From Sclerodactyla briareus (taxonomy: Eukaryota; Echinodermata; Holothuroidea; Dendrochirotida; Sclerodactylidae): 64,000 nucleotides of DNA. The position numbers were made by a program, and so were the translations under genes. Where the stretch lies: contig JAODTK010004154.1 of NCBI GenBank assembly GCA_026419785.1, forward strand, positions 1 to 64,000. Reading direction: 5' to 3'. A model generated the notes under the pieces. The model ran no database searches, had not been told where the DNA came from, and saw only the letters and a program-made list of their open reading frames with translations. Positions 35,985-47,890 of this stretch are shown piece after piece; position 1 is the stretch's first letter; the number at the start of each line of letters is the position of its first letter.

Positions 35985-36360
35985 ACCCAATTAGTGATAA
36001 TATTGAAGAATTCAAAGGGGTAGTCAAAAAGGCTGTTGAAGCCATGGAGAATTTTGAAAACCTGGATCAAATCGCCTTCGCCTTTGCACTATTGAAGTCA
36101 CTCAAAGAGCTTTTATTTTTCCTCATACAGCCAATCTCGCAGACAATGAATTAATCTGGTAGCCCTCCTTCGATCGTTCTCGATTAGCAACTTTACCTTT
36201 CGCAAATGAGGATTCCACCCAGAACACTCCATGTGAGACCTCACCTGCTTATTAAACAGCCTGACAGAAATATTGTTGTAAAGGAAAACTGAATAATGTT
36301 TGTTTTTTAGGACATGAGTCCATTTAATCACCTTTCCTGTCAGCTGCCAATCCAGTTGCC
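35985..36360 (-). pseudogene. CR1-type LINE RT C-terminal fragment
   Basis: The - strand contains an open piece reading YNNISVRLFNKQVRSHMECS, GWNPHLRKVKLLIENDRRRA, TRLIHCLRDWLYEEK, the post-RT block of CR1-like elements. Nucleotide similarity to the LINE at 52570-53000 indicates the same family. It is strongly 5' truncated. Confidence 0.78.
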
Positions 36361-37327
36361 TGCTTGCCTAGGAAGATACACCTGTGTGTAACTTGTATTG
36401 TGTGTTATACTTAAATATGTTGGGAAAGTACAAATTGAATTAAGGACATTTCTGTTTATTTGCTTAACTCTCAAACCCATCTTAAACATTCTCAGAGAGT
36501 CAGTTTACATACTGTACTATATTCCTCATATTCCTTTCATCCCTCCCCCTTCCCATCACTGGCTTGCTTAATTCAACACTGTTCATTTCATATACCGTAA
36601 ACAAAGTGATGTAGTGATAATGTTTTGTGGTAAAATTTAGGCGAGAGAGCTTTTAGCCGAAATGGCACGCTAAACATTATTTTATAGCCGTTGGGCATGC
36701 ATTTATGACCTAATGTTGACATCAAGCCTTAAGTTAGCCAGCTGTGTAATGTATGTATATCATTAACATTCAACAAAAGGCCAATGGATAGTCTCTTTAA
36801 TAGTGCCCTCACTGATACTTTATTTGCACCCGTCCGGGCAGGGTTCAGAAGAAATGTATATGAATCAAGATCGCCAGTCATTGGAGCCAATTTTCACAAG
36901 ATTGTACTTCATATATATATATATACTTGTACGTCTCCTAGACTCCCTTACTCAATATCCCCTAAAGCCTGTGTGCGACGTGAACAATTCCAATAGAAAC
37001 AGGATATTTGCAGTGTTTTATGAGTATGGCGTCTTTTATTATTGCATGATGGGGAGGCTTTCAGATCTTGCACCAAATATGCTGAAAGTTCAAAAGGCTC
37101 CTACGAGTTCCTCCGAAACAGAAAGTTTTCCCTTAGCTCCTATTGATTTTACAGTAGTCCTCCTTTAGGCTTCTGTTGTCCGAGCAAGTACATGTGGGAG
37201 GGGGCATACCCTGTCACCACACTGTTTGAGCATGGGACGAACACATACGTATGAATTGATAAGTGTACAGAAGTGACTGTCACAGATTCTTTAGGAAGAC
37301 AGAATAACAAATGGCGCACATGATTTA

Positions 37328-37464
37328 GGGAATAATGAACAGATACGAGGGCCTTTGTTGCAGAATTAAAACTGGGATGACGTCATAATAGGAGGTTAGA
37401 CTATTATGACGTCAAACCGGTTTTAATTCGAAAACAAAGGCCCGAGTATCTGTTTATTATTCCC
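37328..37464. mobile_element. Foldback (palindromic) element
   Basis: gggaataatgaacagatacg, agggcctttgtt, aattaaaac, tgacgtcataata on the left are mirrored by tattatgacgtca, ttttaatt, aacaaaggccc, gtatctgtttattattccc on the right. The arms are about 60 bases with a roughly 9-base loop. TGACGTCA occurs once in each arm (37378-37385, 37407-37414). Probably a small MITE. Confidence 0.85.
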
Positions 37465-37684
37465 ATTCATAAATTACCGATTCACTTTACATGTTGTTCC
37501 ATACGAAAAAGTGTGATAATAATGCCTAAAATTGGCAGTAAACATTTCAAGGAGTGTTCGATAAACTGCAAGCTACACGCGCGCGTGCAACTTGAACATG
37601 GCGTATCGTGTTTGCGACAGTTAAACCGCGTCAAATTACTTGCGTGCGTCGACTTTGTGCTCGTATATCTGAACGCAAGGCTTT

Positions 37685-37812
37685 GCGTGTCGCGCGCTCA
37701 TCTTATTTGGTCTGCTAGTGTTTAGTATCAGAATTATAACCGGTTATAATTCACTTTTACACACTAATTATACATACATAGGTCACGTGGTATTTATGAA
37801 TTCACAACAAAA
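37685..37812. repeat. Inverted-pair repeat, right member
   Basis: gtatcagaattataaccggt followed by tataattcac contains a perfect 22-base palindrome (37734-37755). Then come ttttacacactaat and taggtcacgtggtatttatg. Complementary to 33896-34100, 3.7 kb away. Confidence 0.75.
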
Positions 37813-39866
37813 TAGGCTACCTTGTTTGCACTAAACCTGTCATGTCTAGTCTACCATCAATATACAGAACCTGTGATCCGCATCACTAACTTCATAATTT
37901 ATTGAATACTGCCTATTGATTCGTCCCCATTGCTTCAACATTTACAAAGGCTATAACATCTTGAACCATCGATAATGGATTATTCTTATTGCACAATAAT
38001 TTCAGGAGCCTACTCCCCTGTCATTCTTCAGTATACATTCCTCTATTCATTCCCAAATTATTCTCCCATACACTTCAGTTCATACCGTTTCGTTATAAGC
38101 TTTCCACAACCATCTGATCCCTGTCGACCACCTGCCACCATTGCTGTAAGCTGGGCACTCTAACCTGGAGATAAATAAAGTCTAAAAGTTTGTCATCTAA
38201 ATAGAAAACGACCAGTAACAAATTTGAAATCTGGGTATATGCTATTATTATTTCAAAATAACAGCAGTATGCGGTATGGGTTCTTATCTTAATCATATCT
38301 AAATATGTGACACGTGTGTGATTGTTCCCTCTATGGACTCTGCTTTATGCTGGCAGTGGAAAGTTACAAAAAACAGGCTGTCCAAATTAGTGATACATAC
38401 ATTTATAAAGTCTACTGACCTTACTGGATGCTCCCCACTCATATGCCAATACAGTAATGAACCTTGAAGGACAAACAGCCCCAACAATATAACCTTGGCC
38501 ACCAATTATGTAATACGTTGTACCTGTAATCACCTAGCCAAACGCATTGTCTGCAGTATCAAATACAACACAATCATGACCAACCTTATTAATTAGAGAT
38601 GGCACAAACCACAAATTACCAGGACCAACCTCAACACCTAATAAAAACCAGCCTGGCACATGTGCAGTCTTCAAATCCGCTGTATGTGACAGTGGTTCAT
38701 ATCATGTGATTTCAAGCAGTCTGATTTGCCAACATATGGCACATGTCTACCTTGGTGTATTCTAGCTCTATTATCTTTTTTGAGATGTTCCAATCCTGAC
38801 CTGAGATACATTCTTCTGATATCGAGTTACAGTATTCCACTTTCCCTGTCCCCCCCTGCAAAGTTCCCATTCTTGGTCAGTTTATCTTTTATCAGCATTT
38901 CACCTCTCTCTTGCTCTCATCCTCCATATAATTTGCATGATGACAACCGAATGTCGTCTGAAATGGATATGCCGTTTGCTCCTTCCAGCGGCGAGCTTCC
39001 TCTGCAAACCCTTCCTAACTAATCAGATGTCCCCATGCCAGAACATTGATTAACGTGTCAACATTGCCGCTCGGCACTCTGTCGGAAGAACGGTGTTGGC
39101 TTTACCCTGGAGGGTTGCCTGTCGATGCCTTTCCACTTTTTGTGGCTTCTCAAATCGCAGGTTTAATAAATGTGTTCTGTGTTCTGTTTAGAAATGTTCC
39201 ATTTGAAGTGTGTTGTGGACAGATAGTGTGCGGTAGTAAGTGTTATATATGATAATACTACTACAGTGTAGCAGGGGTAACCACTAGTTGGTGTTTGTGT
39301 AGTTGCAGACAAGTCAGAGAAGACAAATCTTCACAAGATATTGAATTATGCCTTATAGTTGGTATTCATTTCAGCCATTATTAGCAAGAGTCAGTTAGGA
39401 TATTCTGGATATCGAGGCAGAGTATAACAAAATTGTCCGTGTACGGTATTCGGGGCATGGGAATATTCTGCTATGTTACAGTAGAGTAGCAAAGTGATTC
39501 AGTGTCTGCCTCATATCTAGGAGAATTGTTAACTAGAGAGTTCTGCAAATGCCATGTATGGTATAATAGAGGAGGCCAAACTGAATATATTGGTCCAAAC
39601 CCCATTTTCATGCAGCATCCCGTTACAAAGTTATTGTTCTTCAAAGTTGTGAGTTGGAATCTCAGTATAATATTGTGCAATAATTCATGGCGTGATGTAT
39701 TGCTGGAAAAAAAACAATTCCTCGTGTACCTGCAGTGTATTCTTATCCCTAAATATTTTGCCTAAATGCTTTTCAAACTGTTACTAAGTTATTAATCCTC
39801 ATCCTATATGTAGAAAGGTGACTCTGGCAGAACAAAATATGTTTAGCAGGGTAGAACTGTGGAGGA

Positions 39867-39950
39867 CAAACCCCTCCCCCCCAAGAAGAAACAACCCCCC
39901 TCCCAAGAAGAAACAACCCTCCTCCCAAGACAAAACAACCCCACCCCGTA
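39867..39950. repeat. 22-bp minisatellite
   Basis: Three to four units of ccctcccaagaagaaacaac with variable C runs. Confidence 0.8.
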
Positions 39951-40308
39951 CTCCCCCCACCCTGAAAGAAGTCACATTGAAGTACGTTCCTGAGTGGTAT
40001 CACCCTATACAATTTGATTTGTTTGTGTTTACAAGCAGGTCCAAAGGGGTTCATGAAACTTCTTGTGAACAATTTTATTTTCCTCTCCAGTTCTCTAATG
40101 TAGAGTATTACAAAGATCGCTCATTTATATACAATGCATTTACTTGCAAGTTCATCGATTTTCATAATGTTCCCATTTTCTTTTTCTGTGTTGTATGGAT
40201 GCGCTCAATATTATGAAGATATCTTTTTGTTGCTATCAATGTTGATATTTTTTTCTTCAATTCAATTATTCCCTCTTGCTTGCCTCCTTGACTATTTGTT
40301 CTATTCAG

Positions 40309-40411
40309 TATATTTGTGATGGCCATTTGTGTGCTAGCATTCTTGCCAGTGCTCATATTAGCAGTCTTTCACACATCACTCGTGTCTAGAGGGCGCACTA
40401 CGAATGAGCAG
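40309..40411 (+). CDS. ZDHHC5/8-like: ZDHHC exon: fourth membrane segment and TTxE motif
   Basis: One base completes the split codon from the previous exon (tc + t, Ser), then 34 codons are fully open: IFVMAICVLAFLPVLILAVF (TM4), HTSLVSRGRTTNEQ. Human ZDHHC5 has the similar MAVMCVAGLFFIPVAGL and HVVLVARGRTTNEQ. The TTNE tetrapeptide is the conserved TTxE motif that follows TM4 in DHHC enzymes. Length and phase agree with both neighbours, and there is no frame break. This is the cleanest exon of the gene. Acceptor ctattcag, donor gtaaac. Confidence 0.94.
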
Positions 40412-40549
40412 GTAAACCTTCACATATGTACAACAAAAGATATGAGGTTCATTGAAGAATCCGTTCTATTCTGATATTATCATTTAGATAATGGTTCCAG
40501 GAGTAGGACATGGTGTTATCACATCTGGTCCTGACAGAGCATCTGAAGA

Positions 40550-40680
40550 CTATTTTGAGGTCACAGGTGGTTATTTGAGGTCAGCAGAGGTCATTCCAGT
40601 TCAGATTATGCAAATTTCAGAAATCTGGCAAATTACAACAAAACTGAGCTTACTGCACTATGTCCTAATAGTTAGTGATA
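40550..40680. repeat. Degenerate 'aggtca' interspersed repeat
   Basis: tttgaggtcacaggtggtta, gaggtcagcagaggtcattc, attatgcaaatttcag; same style as 59985-60440. Confidence 0.4.
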
Positions 40681-41293
40681 CCACTAAACACTAGGTTGTA
40701 GTATTTGCCTATATATCCCTGGATATAACAAAGAGACTACTATGGTCTTGTTCCTTATGAAAAACTGAACAAGGCATCATTATTGCATTTATAATAATAA
40801 TTATTACTGCAGGACAGCATAACCATTCACTATACCATGTCTGTCTGAGGTAAACACCTCTGGAAGCAGTAGCAAGCTGTTTATCACCCCTGCTCACTCA
40901 TATAGAGACTTTTTGCTACTGTTCACTACATGAAAGGACCCTAAGAAATGGAGTCAATATCAATGTGAACGTTCATTGGATGCGACACAATTGTGGAAAT
41001 GGGTCCTGATGTGGAGGTTCTCCTGGTAAGAGCTTCTGGACAGCCACTGTGTTTGTCATGGTCTACATGGCACATGTTTTGATGATTCCATGAACCCATC
41101 AACATGAATCCATGCATAATATATTTTGTTTTTTATTAATCAGGCTTTTCCGGTACGGTATATATATATATATATATGAAGCCAACTTTCAGTTTATCAT
41201 TTCACTTGTATATAGCGTCTTGTTTGCATGTATTTTTGCATGGGGATCTATTTGTTATTTGATAGAACAACATCAAGGAATCTTATATAGTCC

Positions 41294-41899
41294 TAAAGCT
41301 GGTTTCCATGCACGCGGGCGGGCAGGTGCTGTGTTTTAACACAATCATACACCATTTAGTGTGTATATGCGCTGTATGATAACTGTGTATTATTATTATT
41401 GTCATCATCATTTATTGAACCCGGACGCATACTAGTGTTTACACCGGTGTTTAATTCCTAAGAACCATCGTTCTACATGTGAACAATAGCGCCTAAACAA
41501 CTATCAGACTTCAAAATTGGCAGGTTTTGGGGATAAATTTAATTAGCCTATACTTGACACGTCAATGATTTAAACATGCAAATCAAGTTCAAATATGTGT
41601 GTGGTCGTGTCAAAATTAGAGAAAAATTGTTCAAGATATCATTATGAGTGTTGAAACAGTTACGAGTGTTGTTTGAAACATGAGTTACACATAAGATTGT
41701 TCTCTACCCTGCACTATCGGGCTACAAGCCAGTTAAGATTACAAGGAAATCCAGGGAAATAGATCACAGAATTCCACGATTCATAAAAAAAACGCCGCCC
41801 ACGTGCCATGCGAACCGGGCGGTATTCTATATAGATACAAACATATAGGGAGCAATTTCACCTGCCCGCCTGCCCCAATTCATGGAAACGCTGCTTTAT
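41294..41899. mobile_element. MITE-like element, copy 2 (in ZDHHC intron)
   Basis: Left end taaagctggtttccatgcac (then gcgggcgggcaggtg); right end, reverse complemented, taaagcagcgtttccatgaa (then ttggggcaggcgggcaggtg). The TIRs are therefore about 35-40 bases with a GTTTCCATG core and a GC-rich inner part. The interior matches 13629-14300 in the same orientation. It is non-autonomous; no superfamily assigned. Confidence 0.85.
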
Positions 41900-44068
41900 A
41901 TGAACAGATTTATTGTATAGATGACAATTTGCCACGAATGTATGTATGATGTTAAGTTGGTAGCCTAATATCTACCCAAATCTTGGCTATTCTCTGATCA
42001 CGGAGGTGGTATGCTGTTTATGCTGCCACATCAAAATAATAGAAACTATCATTATTGGGGGTGTTGCTGACCCAGCACACTCTTTTTTTGCATACAACAT
42101 CTTCGATAACTTTTTGGTTTTTTGAACCATGGTAAGGTTTTCCTGTTGGACTTTTAGTTTCACAACTGCCCCAATAGTTTGATGCCTGGACAGAAAAATT
42201 ATTTGTATGTATAGGTATTGTAGAGGTTAGAGCACTTTGTGAATTTGCTATTCAGATGGAAATACCTTTCACATGACTAAACTGTAGCACTTACACTGCT
42301 GTAGATTTGGGTTTCCAATCTATATACACTGTAAAAAAAAAAAGCACCATAATGGTATGATATTCATATGATCAATTGGGTACACTCACAGACACGCTTG
42401 CCAGAAAAGTTTTTCCAGATACAGTTTCTTTTGACACTACTTCCCTTGTGAAAACTCATCCTACAGAGTAATACCCTCAACATCCCTCCCCTCCCCCCCC
42501 CCCACATGCTCAAAGAGGATAACTGTAAAAATTGTTTCTAATAAGTGGTAACGGATAATTATTTTGGTGTGAGCATGCGCAACATGAACTGTGAAAGCCC
42601 CATCTATGTATAAACCAAGAGGAATACAATGAAGGCATAAATCCTGTCAAATGATATTACTAGAATATCCTTCTCTATAAACCAAGCCACTTTTCATGAA
42701 GATTCTGGTTTACATTTCTACGGAGTTGAAAAAAGGACATGGGCAGCAGCTGTGTGTGTTACGAGTTACAGCACCTCTTTAAAAAGCTCATTAACATAAA
42801 CCGTTTAACTCTCTTTTTATTGACAAACGAGAAGTGTAAATATGGCCATGTTCTGTGGCAGAAAGAAGTGTAGCCGGGAACAATTTAATTGAATTCCGTT
42901 TAGAAATTATTGATAATCACCACGAATGGAAAGAGCTTCTCGTCTCGTGGCTACGTTCGGTTAATCTCCAGTCGCATAGAGCCGAGGTGGCAAAGGCACA
43001 CCAATAAACTGGCTGGTGTACATCCTCCTGCTAGCCTCGTACAATGACAGAACAAAGTGGATTAGATTACAGGCATTGAGATGGATGGTCCAAATCGTTT
43101 TGTTGTTGTGGGTTATCTTCTTGATTTGTAAACATCCATCGCTAAAGGTCATTAAAGCAGCATAGAGAATTTTTGAGTTATGGGGGGGGCGGGTTGGTAT
43201 CATTTGGGAATGTGGAATAATTACAGCATCAAATTCTGCCTGGTTTGTTTGTGTTTCCTGTTTCATTGTTGACAAGCAAGAATAACATCATCGACAGATC
43301 AGACTGACTGTTGGTAGTCACTGTTCATCCATATTCATTTAGTTTGGGATTCGAATCATACCCAAAACTAATCGAACTAGACTTGTTTAACTTTATTTCG
43401 AAAATTTCCTAAATCAAGAAAGAGAGGCTGAATCGATTTTGAAGCAATGTTTTATCATGGAGCTATTATATCAACTGCAGAAGCAATGGCAGGCGAAGTA
43501 TGGAACTATTTATTAAAAAAACAATTATGCGACTACATGACAACAAAGTGATTGCATTTGTGGCATCAACTTGTTCAGCTACATACAGCTCATGTTACTC
43601 TGAGTTGTAGTGAAGCTGCGATTACAATTTCTAGAGGTAGAGTAACATAGACATGAAGGTACCAGTATGTATATGGGATAGTATCAACGCAAGGAGTGCA
43701 ATCGCTCTGGTGTGGTGGGGGGGGGGGGGACTTAGTTTGTCCAGCCCTGTAGGAAGGCAGATGATGGAGAAAGTTGGTTGATCAGCCCTGCGTGTACAGT
43801 AGACATATCGGTGTTGCAAAAAACTGATTCATCCCAGGGGGGGCTTCATACCACGGAATGTCATTAAAGGAGCTTTATTATCATTGATGTCAGTGTTAGA
43901 GTGTTATCGATACTTTGCAATGAATCAAATTATCAGATTGTTCCCCAAGAAGGGGCAAGACGTTTTCTATAACAGAGGCAGTATCGGCATGCCCGGCAAT
44001 GTTAAAACATGATAAACATTTAAATTGTAAGAACAAACACCACGGTTGTCCTCCTGTTTCCCTCACAG

Positions 44069-44160
44069 GTGACAGGCAAGTTTCGTAGTGGTCACATCCT
44101 TTGAATGAGGGCTGCTGGAATAACTGTATCACAAGTATTCTGCGCATCATTACCACCAAG
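44069..44160 (+). CDS. ZDHHC5/8-like: ZDHHC exon: post-TM4 conserved block
   Basis: After acceptor ctcacag the exon reads VTGKFRSGH, then needs one added A (cac atc where AAT is expected) to continue NPLNEGCWNNCITSILRIITTK to the donor gttagt. Human ZDHHC5 has VTGKFRGGVNPFTNGCCNN here. The exon is 92 bases; 93 would preserve phase 0 at both ends, exactly the one-base loss inferred from the translation. The NPF/NPL-x3-GC element is part of the conserved cytosolic segment behind TM4. Confidence 0.9.
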
Positions 44161-46225
44161 GTTAGTTCACACAGGGTGTTGTGGAAATTCTAGGATTGGA
44201 TACGTTCATATCACTGCCTGACAAAATCAGCATGTTCCACAACCGATTCACAAGAATCTGATCTCATCATCACTCGCAAGGAATTATCAATAGTTCGCAG
44301 CATATTTACTATTAAACACAAATTGGAGGCTTTGATTTGTGGATGGGTACATGGAAGTTACCACTCTTCTTGCAAGTCATTGAAATCCAAATGTATTGGA
44401 ATGGGGATTCTCACTTGCTATGATTAAGTAAGGGAATTAGCCTAATTCCAACAAAATGACTAAAACGACTGATATACCTACTGCCTGGCCTCAAAGTAAT
44501 TTTGAAATATTGCAACAAGGCAATGTGCTAGACTTTCCAAATTTGGGGTGTCGGGTTTTGATGTGTCCCTTATCACATGTGCTAGTTTAAAGCTTTATCT
44601 ATTACATGACCATTGACCTTTAACAAGCTAGTGGTATCACGATGTAAAGTTATCACAATGTACAGTTATTGTCAATTGTTGGCCTTTCCCGAAATGCTTG
44701 TTTATATACAAATACAAACGTGAATCATACAGTGTATCTATGTACTTGCTTTTATTTACCGTAGGCTGTGGAGTTTTGTTTCTTGTGGACTTTATTCAAG
44801 ATGACTACTGTGGAGCTTATTCTACGTTTATAGGTTTGTGCGAGATATCAAGGTTATTTGTTGTTGTTTTAAATTTTTTTTTGCTCATCTGGGAATTACA
44901 TGATGGAAGTGTGATCATTATACTTGGCTGAGTGGTTCTCACAACCGCTGGAACACTGAAACAATCCCATACACGAGTAGCTGTTATCATATCCAGTATT
45001 TGTTTGGGACAGAGAATGTGCAGCTATAGAAGAGTGTTGAAGCTAGTAATGCCCTCTAAAAACATCAGGGTTACATGACAGAACTTGATGTTTTGTGTTA
45101 AAATAAACCTCTCTGCAGGAGTTAATATTTTGACGGGTAATTATGATTTGACCATCTAGGCAGAGTGCCACCATAGGCAGCATTACAAGATTATTTGAAA
45201 AAAAATGAGGCCCTCAGTACTAGCTGAAAAACAGAGGTGAAGCATTTCCTATAGAGCATACATAATCTGGAGTTGTTGGCATTCCATTGACAACATTTGG
45301 GTGGCTAAGAAGAATTGTTAGCAGTCAAAGCCAACCCCACCCCCCATTGACTCCCGAGGACCCCCCCACCTAGAACTACACTGCTCTCTGGACAACGGGG
45401 GTATGAGAACTGTCTAGGTTTCTCTGCTTGGTTGTAGACAACCCATGAAATAATACAGTACTAGCATTCATGCTCACGCCCTGTGTATTGGTATATATGG
45501 ATTTAATAGATGTGCACGGCAGAATTGCTTCACTTACTGTTTAGCATGCCCTTTATCAGACATTGACTTACAGAACCTGCCACTCTATTATGAAATGATC
45601 CATAGCCTTCCGCAAAAATAGCCTCTCGCAGGGCATTGTTGGTTAGCTCAAGGGGAAAGTAGGCAATCTATGGAAGGCCCAAATGGGAATTTCATAGGAT
45701 AAAATTAATTTTCCGGGCAAAGATAATTTTAGTCGATTGTCACGATGAAGATGTAAACAAATAACGGGGACAACTTCCTAAATTTTGTGAGAACATGCAT
45801 GGAGAATGAGAAAGATCTAGAATTGACAAGTTTTTACAATACTTGCTAACACAAAACTGCCCCCTGAAGTATCCCAGCAGCATCAAGGCAAGACGAATCC
45901 CACCAGTGGCACCTCTGCACCTGCTATTGCGAAAAGGTCTATGTCCAAGACATATTGTACCAATGAAATGAGAAAGGACACCCAGAAATGAATGTGATCG
46001 GGGCTCATTTTCTGGTCGTCTAATCACAAAACCGTATCAATGTACATTGACGATGTCTGGTATTCACAGAACAACTTGCAATGACATGTATGATAGCTAT
46101 TATGATTCCCAAATCAGTGCTGACGTAATTTGATAACACACAGGAGATCGAATCAAGTGTCTGTTATGTGGGGTAGGCAATCTGTGAATTAGTAGCCGTC
46201 GGCGTGTAAGTACCCCTCCTTCACA

Positions 46226-46390
46226 TTAAGAACCGCAAAAGAGGCATCGCCTTGTTCCGTGTACCTGGTGAAGGTTTCGCCGCTGACAATTCTTGCGATA
46301 TATCCAGGTCCGCACCCTTGCCGGGCCTCTTATAGGTAGGGTCCTTTGTCCGGCAAGTGATGAGTAAAAAAAAAAAAAAAAAAAAAAAAA
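46226..46390. other. GC-rich segment ending in a 25-base A run
   Basis: About 130 bases richer in GC than the surroundings precede gatgagt and A25 (46366-46390). The abrupt composition and pure A tail suggest a retroposed sequence (SINE or processed transcript). No source gene, box A/B or target duplication was recognised. Confidence 0.35.
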
Positions 46391-47609
46391 TGGAACTCCA
46401 CGTGTGCTCTTCCTGGTGTTATTAATCAATCAGTGAATGTTAATATCACGATGGCAGTGAATGCATCTCTGAAGACACTGAATACATTGTATATATCTGT
46501 TTTCCTTTGCCATTTATTAGACAGGCCTGTGTGTGATAGCTAGCATGATTCCCGAATCTATAAATTAAGGCCTATATCTCCCCCACTAGCGTTCCTCCTC
46601 TCATGAACTTCTCGCGATAATGTCTCCTTATAAACCGAGGAAGTCCTTTTTCATTGGGGATTTGCAGGCAGTTGTATCGGTTTTCTCTGCACAATTATGG
46701 TCTGATAGCGTTTTTCTCTGAATGTAGACTGTGTCTGGGTGATATTCAGCGTAATCCCCTGCAGTAACAGAGATCATCTGGTTCAGACAGGATCTGCTCA
46801 TTTGAACTGCTGTATAATGACAATTATTGGACTGCTTGAGGTAATTTGTCTCAAGTATTCAAGTAGGAAATCAACCGAGCGCAAACCTGGAAAAGATGGG
46901 GAAACTGGAATCAGCTAATTTATTTGTGTTTGTTGTAATTCCTGAGCCTAAATCTATGACTTAGATAGTGTTTAGTTGAACACTATGTTGAAGATTCATT
47001 GATGGTACAAGTCCATGGCCCCCCTCATTCCTGGGCTGGGACTCAATAACTTAGTTGCGTCTCACCTGAACATGAAGATTGTATTTACGATTTTACGTGA
47101 AGCACATTTCTAGTGAAATTTATGCGTGCAACGTGTATATTTAACGGTGAGTGCATGTCTGAAATAAATTGGGCCAACCAAATAGTCACTTGCTAAGTGA
47201 GTAGAATAAAGGTCCTCTACAGAGCGAGACAGGATGACCAATTTGAGGACCCTGAATAAGCCTACCTGTTCACTGTTACAGCCTATGAGATTGTACTATA
47301 TGTGTCAGAGGTCTTAGAGGTACATTGGCCACTCGATGTGTCTTACAGTGTGCAGAACTAACCTATCACATCTCTTCTGATGAAAACTATGCATCCTACC
47401 AACACAAAACTCCACAGACAACCCCCCATACTTATCACGATGACAAATCCAAAAGATGGGATGGATCGGTTGCGTTCTTGAGAGTGGTGACAGTTAGAAA
47501 ATAAACTGAATGATAGAGCCTGCTGAGATGATCTCATCTATACTACTAGTATTTAACTGAAATATTGAAAGCTATAGGATCTATGCTCTAGTTTTTAGCT
47601 CATCCACCT

Positions 47610-47890
47610 TGACCTCTTGAGGTCAAAGATGAATGAAGGGGCATAATGAGCTATTATGTGGGACAATGTTTCTCTTACAGATGAGGTTGGAATGACATCA
47701 TACTTGGTCCGTGCTATCATGGACCAATGGACAGGGTGCTCAAGGATTTTGGGTCAGAGGTTCAATGGAGGGGCATAATAAACTATTATATAACTGCACA
47801 TCTCTGCAAAATGCCTCTCTCCCTTCAAATTAGGTTTGATTATCATCATAACATGGGGTTTGTGGAGAGTAATAAATGGTTTCATTTTAG
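47610..47890. repeat. Interspersed repeat, family A, two degenerate units
   Basis: gaggtcaaagatgaatgaag, gggcataatgagctattatg and, about 130 bases later, gtcagaggttcaatggaggg, gcataataaactattatat. Related phrases occur at 17390 and 18790. Confidence 0.55.

Larger units (their letters stand above)
28604..40308 (+). other. Large (11.7 kb) intron of the ZDHHC gene
   Basis: Donor gtatcc, acceptor ctattcag. The codon is split 2+1 across it, and the phases match. It holds a 129-bp tandem duplication (29204), a second copy of the 26140 repeat (29715), a C-rich minisatellite (32925-33330), an inverted pair of repeats (33896-34100 and 37685-37812), a 51-bp minisatellite (34290-34694), a LINE fragment (35985-36360), a foldback element (37328-37464) and a 22-bp minisatellite (39867-39950). 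30000-32900 and 37820-39860 show only unremarkable AT-rich sequence. Confidence 0.75.
40412..44068 (+). other. Intron of the ZDHHC gene
   Basis: Donor gtaaac, acceptor cctcacag. It contains the second copy of a MITE-like element (41294-41899), a degenerate 'aggtca' repeat at 40550-40680, a (TA)n run near 41160, and a 13-base G run at 43717-43729. 42000-43700 has nothing further that I recognise. Confidence 0.75.

Noticed and set aside
42961..43275. 104-codon - strand frame
   Set aside because: No family resemblance, no acceptor/donor logic, and located in a ZDHHC intron. Kept as chance, though a BLASTP search would be decisive.
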